Positions 58,465-64,000 of a DNA stretch of 64,000 bases are shown here, in pieces; the first letter of the stretch is position 1, and every line of letters begins with the position of its first letter. The notes under the pieces were generated by a model. The model was not told the origin of the DNA and did not search any database. It worked only from the letters and a program-made list of their open reading frames with translations. The DNA is taken from contig NZ_CP058649.1 of assembly GCF_018141445.1 (NCBI RefSeq), forward strand, positions 124,001 to 188,000. Direction: 5' to 3'. The stretch is from Vallitalea pronyensis. GTDB taxonomy: Bacteria > Bacillota > Clostridia > Lachnospirales > Vallitaleaceae. The position numbers were made by a program, and so were the translations under genes.

Positions 58465-58650
58465 CTACTCTGTTGATTTGAGATTACCTAAATCTTCATC
58501 CGTTATTCTTTCAAAAATATCCTCCACTAAATTTCCTAATTGTTCCTTAAAAATGATTGCTACAGCAATCAACACAATAATAATCAACGCAATCTCTACT
58601 ATCCCTAATCCATCTTCCTCATTCCAAAATCTTTTTAAATGTTTTAACAT
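58465..58650 (-). CDS. Flp-type (type IVb) pilin
   Basis: A 61-residue small pilin. A charged leader (MLKHLKRFWNEEDG) precedes the hydrophobic LGIVEIALIIIVLIAVAIIF, with Gly before the cleavage site and Glu at +5, as in Flp pilins processed by TadV-type peptidases. The strong AGGAGG just upstream suits a highly made structural protein. It lies between tadC and the FHA gene. It is the likely major subunit of the pilus built by TadABC. Confidence 0.88.
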   Translation of the reverse strand: MLKHLKRFWNEEDGLGIVEIALIIIVLIAVAIIFKEQLGNLVEDIFERITDEDLGNLKSTE

Positions 58651-58817
58651 CTTGTCTTCCTCCTAAGTAATTATTTGTGGCTATATCAACGATAATGACT
58701 TTGATTTGTTAACTTTAGTATCCTTAACCATCATCCGTTGTTATGAACCAATTTTTTATGTATGTTATGAACTTCATGTGATAAAACGTAGATGATCTAT
58801 CACACCTTAACCCTACT

Positions 58818-60314
58818 TTACATCGTAAAGGACATAAAAGCAGGAAGCATGACAATAATAATGATAATAATAAACATCATACCCATGGGTAATAACAACT
58901 TGGAACTTGCTTTTTCCCCTTCTTTTTTGGCCACATTCTTACGGACTTCCCAAGCCTCATTGGCTTGCCCTTGAAGTGCCATGACCAGAGTATCATTACC
59001 TTTCTTAAGGTTCTGTATAATGACCGATGTAAATCGCATCATTTCAGGTATTTTACAACGCTTACCAAAATCTTCATAGGCTTTACTCTCTGAAACACCA
59101 TTTTGTATATCTTGAAGGGCTACTAACATCTCCTCGTATAGAAATAGAGGACTTCTCCCTTTATTGAGTTGATTGACGTAATCTCTACTAACACTTGTCC
59201 ATGCACGGCTAAGGGTCATACCTGCATTAATCAATAACGTCAACTTAATCACAAATTCTGGAAAGGTTCGTCTAATCTGGAAGTTTCGGTCATCCACTTT
59301 CTTCTTCAGCTCATAATCCTTTAAAATACTGATAAAAACAATGACCAAAATGCCCAATATAAAGAACTTTAAACCACTATTGCTTTTGGTTTCAAAAAGC
59401 CATTTTACCTTAGCTGAATGCCCTTCAATGGATGTTGGCAGAACCACATCTTTATGGGATTGTTCAATGAGCTGTTCCAGTTCCAATTTTTCTTTTAGAG
59501 CTTCCTCCACCAATTGCAGTTTTTCTTCTCTGGTCAGAGTCTTTGGATAGAGGGTCATGGTAACGGTCTGTTGATAGGATTGACCTGCATAAGTGAGTAT
59601 GGCTGTGACAGATGCTTCTTGTCCAGATTTACGGATATTTTTATACTGTAATTCACCGTTATTTTGGATATACATGGGTGAATCAATGACCCATTCTATA
59701 TGAATATTGGTATCTTCATAGCGGTCAGGCAGATAGAGCTTCCGATCTACAACTTGGGCGCTAGCATTTCGTATAACAACCAGCTCCTTAAGGTGCTCAG
59801 CTGCTTCCTGTAGTATCTCCATTGCCAGCTCTTTATGGGGTGTTTCTTCAGGTACAAGTACCGTAAAATCTCTTATTTCTTTTTCCCCATCAATCTCGAT
59901 TTCAGCTTGAAGCTCATATGCCTTATTTCCTTCACCGATAGCTGGTTTATTCAATCGATTTTGATTCAGTGGATTACCTTCACCACTTTGCAGGCTCACC
60001 ATAAGGGTAAGGAATAATACACCGATTAACATCATTATACCCAGAGCAAACTTCTCAGCCTCATACATCCTTAATCGATAATTGTATTCACGTTTGCCAT
60101 AGATTAATCGAATATTTTCACAGACTTTTCTATGCGGTTTTATGTGTCTATCAAATACTTTATCCATAAGCCACAGAGATGTGGGCATCAGATCTTTTAA
60201 TTTGTACTCTTTTTTATTCACATATTGCATATCTTCTTGGTACAGATTCTTAGTTAAGAAATAAAGAAGAAAAATTAGTACCAGCAAAGCGCCACATATG
60301 ATGCTAATAATCAT
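58818..60314 (-). CDS. TadC-like inner-membrane platform protein with large extracytoplasmic insertion
   Basis: At 498 residues this is clearly larger than a typical TadC (about 300). It has helices at about 2-20, 93-110, 323-342 and 472-495, and the C-terminal GspF-like domain contains RRTFPEFVIKLTLLINAGMTL and IQNLKKGNDTLVMALQ. Between helices 2 and 3 a domain of about 200 residues should face the outside. It includes TVLVPEETPHKELAMEILQEA and VVLPTSIEGHSAKVKWLFE, the latter resembling the degenerate bacterial Ig-like domains. It is the partner of TadB in the pilus machine, and two bases separate the genes. Confidence 0.85.
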   Translation of the reverse strand: MIISIICGALLVLIFLLYFLTKNLYQEDMQYVNKKEYKLKDLMPTSLWLMDKVFDRHIKPHRKVCENIRLIYGKREYNYRLRMYEAEKFALGIMMLIGVLFLTLMVSLQSGEGNPLNQNRLNKPAIGEGNKAYELQAEIEIDGEKEIRDFTVLVPEETPHKELAMEILQEAAEHLKELVVIRNASAQVVDRKLYLPDRYEDTNIHIEWVIDSPMYIQNNGELQYKNIRKSGQEASVTAILTYAGQSYQQTVTMTLYPKTLTREEKLQLVEEALKEKLELEQLIEQSHKDVVLPTSIEGHSAKVKWLFETKSNSGLKFFILGILVIVFISILKDYELKKKVDDRNFQIRRTFPEFVIKLTLLINAGMTLSRAWTSVSRDYVNQLNKGRSPLFLYEEMLVALQDIQNGVSESKAYEDFGKRCKIPEMMRFTSVIIQNLKKGNDTLVMALQGQANEAWEVRKNVAKKEGEKASSKLLLPMGMMFIIIIIIVMLPAFMSFTM

Positions 60315-60316
60315 CG

Positions 60317-61102
60317 TTACACCTCAATATTCGTAATTTTTTGGCCTACCTTATAACTAATCATAAATATAATTAAACTGATTGTCATCAGCACACGTCC
60401 TTGTAGGGAGGTATACATAACGTTCAAATAACCTGGAGAAGATATTTGTAAGTAAACAATAATAAGTGGTACCAATAAGCTTAATATTTTTTGTTCAAAT
60501 TGTTTACTGGCAACAAGGACTTCAATTTCGTTTTGTATTTCCATTTTTTCGCTAATGGTTCTGGATGTATAAGCAATAATACTAATGATATTTCCTCCTG
60601 TGCGCTTTGCTGTTGTGAATACATTAGAAAAATTAGTAATATCATCAATGGAAGCTCTTTTTGCAAAATCTTCAATGGCCTCTTCTATGGTTTCATTCAT
60701 CTCAATTTTACGTACAATATACTCTAATTCCATAATAATGGATGTCTGGGGATTGGGATAAAGAATACGCAAATCCTTTAAGACAGCTTTAAAAGCACTT
60801 TCAATGGATTTTCCTGCTCCCAAAGAAGAAGACAAGGCATAAATCATCTCTTTGAATTGAGCCTTAAGGGCCTGTTTGCGCTTCTTAACAAGATCAGGTT
60901 TCTTTAACTTGGGATAGAATAACCCTAAAAAAGAGAGCATAAGGGCTATGACATGATGATTATAAAACAAAAGACCCATGATATAGATAACGCCCATGGC
61001 TAAAAACGTATATTTTAGACGTTCTGCTAAGGTCAACTCATAGATATCATAATGGATAAGTGTCTTATGTTGTTGTTTCTGAAACAATTCTTGTATCTTC
61101 AT
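60317..61102 (-). CDS. TadB-like inner-membrane platform protein
   Basis: A 261-residue protein with a GspF-type domain. Helices occur at about 30-63 and in the last 60 residues, and the cytoplasmic part carries KAQFKEMIYALSSSLGAGKSIESA and FSNVFTTAKRTGGNIISII. It forms the assembly platform for Flp pili together with TadC. It overlaps the tadA stop by four bases. Confidence 0.9.
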   Translation of the reverse strand: MKIQELFQKQQHKTLIHYDIYELTLAERLKYTFLAMGVIYIMGLLFYNHHVIALMLSFLGLFYPKLKKPDLVKKRKQALKAQFKEMIYALSSSLGAGKSIESAFKAVLKDLRILYPNPQTSIIMELEYIVRKIEMNETIEEAIEDFAKRASIDDITNFSNVFTTAKRTGGNIISIIAYTSRTISEKMEIQNEIEVLVASKQFEQKILSLLVPLIIVYLQISSPGYLNVMYTSLQGRVLMTISLIIFMISYKVGQKITNIEV

Positions 61103-62331
61103 CCTATGTCACCAACTTCTATACCTGCCATCTTCAATTTTTCTTGATGGATTAGTGTATTCCCTGTCTTCGTAAGTTGTCCCTTTACTTTTATATCTTG
61201 TGTTTCACCTGTCTCTTGAAATGTAAAGAGTGGATTGAGTACAATGTCGCCGTCGCTATACCCTTTTACTTCAACAATCTCAAGCACTCTTCTTGATTTA
61301 TCCCGCAGACGTCCCAGATGGACCATAATATCCACTGCTGATGCAATCTGCTGTCTTATGGCTTCAAGGGGCATGTTGGCACCTGTTAGAATCATGGTCT
61401 CCAGCCTGCTAAGCATATCTTTTGTGGAATTGGCATGACCTGTGGATAACGAACCATCATGGCCTGTGTTCATGGCTTGGAGCATATCAATGGCCTCAGC
61501 ACCCCTTACTTCCCCTACCACAATACGGTCTGGGCGCATTCTCAGGGATGATTTTATTAAATCTCGAATATTAATTTCACCTTTACCTTCTACATTGTCA
61601 TTACGTGTCTCTAACCGTACCAAATTATCAACAGATTTTATTTGTAATTCAGCTGAATCTTCGATGGTGATGATTCGTTCATCTCTTGGTATGAAATTGG
61701 ACAATACATTTAGAAACGTTGTTTTCCCAGAACCTGTTCCCCCACAGATAAATATATTGTATTTAGCCTCTACCAGCTGTTGTAATAGCCTTGCTATATC
61801 ATCGGATAAGCTGCCCCATTTAATTAATTGCTCCATGGTAATAGGCTTATCAGGAAATTTACGAATGGTGACGATAGGTCCATTGAGAGCTATTGGCGGC
61901 AAAACAATATTAATCCTTGAACCATCCATTAACCGTGCATCCACAATAGGTGATGCCTCGTTGACCACCCGATTGACTTTTGCCACAATTTGTTGAATGA
62001 CATCTTCCAGTTTGGTGGTGCTCTCGAAGGAACGCTCAATCTTGTGAATATGACCATTCTGCTCAATAAATATATTATCTTTACCATTAATCATAATTTC
62101 TGTAATGGACTTGTCTTCTAAGAGAGGTTGAAGAATGTCTAATCGTCTTATGGCATTGAATATTTTATTCCCCCATGCATGACGCTGGGATACACTTATA
62201 TAGGTTTCCATGGATTGTTCTTTGATAATACGATCAATCATTTCGTGGATATCTTTGTCGGTAGGGTCCTTGGATAAATCCATTTGATCGCGCACAAGAT
62301 TTTTTAGTTGATTGATCTTATCTTCCTTCAA
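61099..62331 (-). CDS. TadA/CpaF secretion ATPase
   Basis: A 410-residue ATPase of the type II/IV secretion family that powers pilus assembly. It has ITEIMINGKDNIFIEQNG and IVDARLMDGSRINIVLPP in the N domain, Walker A CGGTGSGKTTFLN (about 195-207), the Asp box TIEDSAELQ, Walker B-like MRPDRIVVGEVRGAEAIDML and a His box STGHANSTKDMLSRLE. It overlaps the upstream CpaE-like gene by four bases. All motifs are intact. Confidence 0.95.
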   Translation of the reverse strand: MKEDKINQLKNLVRDQMDLSKDPTDKDIHEMIDRIIKEQSMETYISVSQRHAWGNKIFNAIRRLDILQPLLEDKSITEIMINGKDNIFIEQNGHIHKIERSFESTTKLEDVIQQIVAKVNRVVNEASPIVDARLMDGSRINIVLPPIALNGPIVTIRKFPDKPITMEQLIKWGSLSDDIARLLQQLVEAKYNIFICGGTGSGKTTFLNVLSNFIPRDERIITIEDSAELQIKSVDNLVRLETRNDNVEGKGEINIRDLIKSSLRMRPDRIVVGEVRGAEAIDMLQAMNTGHDGSLSTGHANSTKDMLSRLETMILTGANMPLEAIRQQIASAVDIMVHLGRLRDKSRRVLEIVEVKGYSDGDIVLNPLFTFQETGETQDIKVKGQLTKTGNTLIHQEKLKMAGIEVGDIG

Positions 62332-63431
62332 TTGGCATCCCTCTCTCCTGATGTAAGCCCTAAATATTCTTTTAGTGAACTTGCTAGTATACCCTCAAGG
62401 TTTATATGTTGGTCCCTCATTGTATTCAGTGTATCATCATAAGGTAGATGACCTGCTATAGGGAAATCATCCATAGCCAATCCCTCTTCACCTTGGCAAC
62501 CTGTATTATCATTGACCACTAGACTGGCCTTTTCACGCAACATAGTCATACCCATTTTATCAAAATGCTGATACATTTTTTTAACTTTATAAATAGATAC
62601 AGGTTGTTCATTGGCCAATACCATGAGCTGTTCACACATACCTAATAATTTTATATTTCGATGACCTAAACTCGAATCAAAATCCAGCACAATACGCTCA
62701 TAACCTGAATGTTCTTTTATGTATGTAATAAATCTAACCCATTCTTCTATGGTGACCTCCTGCATATCTTGGTAGCAAGAAACAGGTGAAAAATAATGAA
62801 GCCCTGTTGGTTCATCAATAGATTTTAACCCCTCTACTTTCAGCATAAGATTTTTGTGTTTTTGCTTCACAAAGTAGAGTATATCGGAAAAATGATAGGA
62901 TAAATCATCCTGCAACATGGCACCATAAGAAGCTAAGTCTTCTAAGCTTAAGAGAAGAGTTGGTATTTGACACTTGGCTAGTAGCCTAGCCATGGTTACG
63001 GCTAGAGTCGTTTTGCCCACACCACCTGCTGGCGAATAGATGCCTATTAGTGACGTTGATGAAGGGGTGTGCGTCACAATCATTTCATCATCACTATGCT
63101 CCGAAAAAATACGGATTAACTGCTTACCCAATACATCACCTGGCTGATATTTATTAATGGATGGATAATTGCTTAGAGCACCAGGTAATCGGTCACTGTC
63201 ATTTAATAAAACCGCTACTTGCACACTTGATAACGCCATATCATCCTCTATCCAGTCCGGTGAAATCAATAGAATATCCCCTTGCTTGGTGGTTAAATAC
63301 TCTTTTAACAACACTGGATTGGTAAAGGATACCATATGAAACTTCCTTTTCCCCCATGATGACAAGTACTTTGTCATAGCATTGATGTACCCTAGGTCAT
63401 GATCTGCAATAATAAGTTTTAACTCTACCAT
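62328..63431 (-). CDS. CpaE/TadZ-like protein, receiver-like domain plus MinD-type ATPase
   Basis: A 367-residue protein. The first about 120 residues look like a receiver-type domain (LKLIIADHDLGYINAMTKYL). An Arc/MinD-type ATPase follows with the deviant Walker A SPAGGVGKTTLAVTMARLLA (about 135-154) and the IVLDFDSSLGHRN region. CpaE/TadZ proteins place the pilus machine in the cell. It stands directly upstream of tadA with a four-base overlap, the usual order. Confidence 0.88.
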   Translation of the reverse strand: MVELKLIIADHDLGYINAMTKYLSSWGKRKFHMVSFTNPVLLKEYLTTKQGDILLISPDWIEDDMALSSVQVAVLLNDSDRLPGALSNYPSINKYQPGDVLGKQLIRIFSEHSDDEMIVTHTPSSTSLIGIYSPAGGVGKTTLAVTMARLLAKCQIPTLLLSLEDLASYGAMLQDDLSYHFSDILYFVKQKHKNLMLKVEGLKSIDEPTGLHYFSPVSCYQDMQEVTIEEWVRFITYIKEHSGYERIVLDFDSSLGHRNIKLLGMCEQLMVLANEQPVSIYKVKKMYQHFDKMGMTMLREKASLVVNDNTGCQGEEGLAMDDFPIAGHLPYDDTLNTMRDQHINLEGILASSLKEYLGLTSGERDAN

Positions 63432-63456
63432 GGCTAATCTCCTCTCTAAGCCTGTT

Positions 63457-64000
63457 TCATCCTATGACATGATAGATCTGATTGATCTCCAATATCATTT
63501 GCCATAATGTACCCAAACCAATGGCATAAGATAAACGTATAACATGGCTTTTATCCTTGGTATGTAAATCATCGTATTCACGCACTTGACGAGTCATAAA
63601 ACATTGGTGTATGAATCGGAAGAAATGCTTCATACGTTGTGTGAAATTTCTATGATAGCTCATTTTAATGAGAGCCATTAACCCAGCAATCACAAGCATA
63701 TATAAGCTGGCTTCTTTCACAAAACCGATGCCAAGAATACAACTTATGGTGCTGACAAGTTTCACATCACCTGCTCCTAAGACCCTTAACATAAAGAATA
63801 CAAAAAGTATAACAAAGGGTAGCAACAAGCCAGTAGCCCAAGACCCTATACCTGATATGCCTGATTCAATGATATGTATAAACAGGCCTAATAGGACAAA
63901 AATAATCAACATATTATTCTTTATTTTATAACTTTTTGAATCCGTGTATAGAGCTAACAGGATCAGTATACATACCAGTGCATACTTAATAAAAGATATC
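63457..64000 (-). CDS. Prepilin peptidase of the A24 family (TadV/CpaA type), 5' partial
   Basis: The frame stays open to the window end without a stop. Upstream of the ATG at 63912 it reads LALYTDSKSYKIKNN, which contains the first catalytic Asp (YTD) and the K-I-K-N form of the family KIPN motif, so the gene starts beyond 64000. The second catalytic Asp is in RVLGAGDVKLVST (GxGD). About four to five helices are visible. The enzyme cuts the leader of Flp pilins. The C-terminal tail (about 55 residues after the last conserved part) is longer than usual, with a final hydrophobic stretch. Confidence 0.88.
   Translation of the reverse strand, partial: ISFIKYALVCILILLALYTDSKSYKIKNNMLIIFVLLGLFIHIIESGISGIGSWATGLLLPFVILFVFFMLRVLGAGDVKLVSTISCILGIGFVKEASLYMLVIAGLMALIKMSYHRNFTQRMKHFFRFIHQCFMTRQVREYDDLHTKDKSHVIRLSYAIGLGTLWQMILEINQIYHVIG

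Overview
The window is AT-rich DNA from a low-GC, anaerobic-type Firmicute, most likely a member of the Clostridia (Lachnospirales-like). The support is the AGGAGG ribosome binding sites, a Na+-type F1Fo-ATP synthase with a duplicated c subunit of the Acetobacterium type, the Clostridia-style order sua5 - phosphatase - rpiB - dCMP deaminase - tagO - wecB - atp, and a Gram-positive tad pilus locus with FHA and PP2C genes. No rRNA, tRNA or CRISPR array was seen. The species cannot be named from the sequence alone.

Positions 1-16,600 are an accessory region. It starts inside an IS3-family element (1 to about 582) and holds a second, broken IS3-family element (8346-9564). It also holds small toxin/immunity-type genes, a reverse transcriptase of the defence (Abi/DRT) type, and an OLD nuclease plus UvrD-like helicase pair resembling Gabija. 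Remnants of Rhs/YD-repeat C-terminal tips occur at about 1743-2061, 4776-5630 and 11481-11665. A degenerate repeat of about 90-120 bp (copies near 2588-2681, 4120-4212, 6797-6958 and 15816-15932) lies on the 3' side of four toxin/immunity-like modules, always in the opposite orientation to the module. This suggests that tip-immunity cassettes are exchanged or stored here and that the repeat marks their borders.

Positions 16,073-32,571 are one minus-strand operon of very large exported proteins: an RCC1/Fn3 protein with a phage-tail-like middle, an Fn3 protein, a Kelch/Fn3 protein, then a 2284-residue Rhs/YD-repeat protein with an embedded cohesin/dockerin-like module and a C-terminal toxin, and last its putative immunity gene. 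The first two share an unusual C-terminal domain of about 80 residues.

Positions 33,100-54,500 are mostly core genes: an APH-family kinase, the complete atp operon (atpZ-I-B-E1-E2-F-H-A-G-D-C), cell-wall precursor genes (wecB/mnaA, tagO), dCMP deaminase, rpiB, a low-molecular-weight phosphatase, sua5, a CPBP protease, a CwlD-type amidase, an exported GH18-type protein, DUF5317 and HD-GYP proteins, and a 25-codon peptide gene. Positions 54,731-64,000 hold a tad/Flp pilus locus: prepilin peptidase (cut by the window end), CpaE-like, TadA, TadB, an enlarged TadC, Flp pilin, an FHA protein, a PP2C phosphatase and an unknown anchored protein.

The most interesting parts are the Rhs cassette archive with its border repeat, the RT plus Gabija-like block placed inside it, the Na+-binding hybrid c-ring genes, and the unusual domain mixtures of the surface operon.
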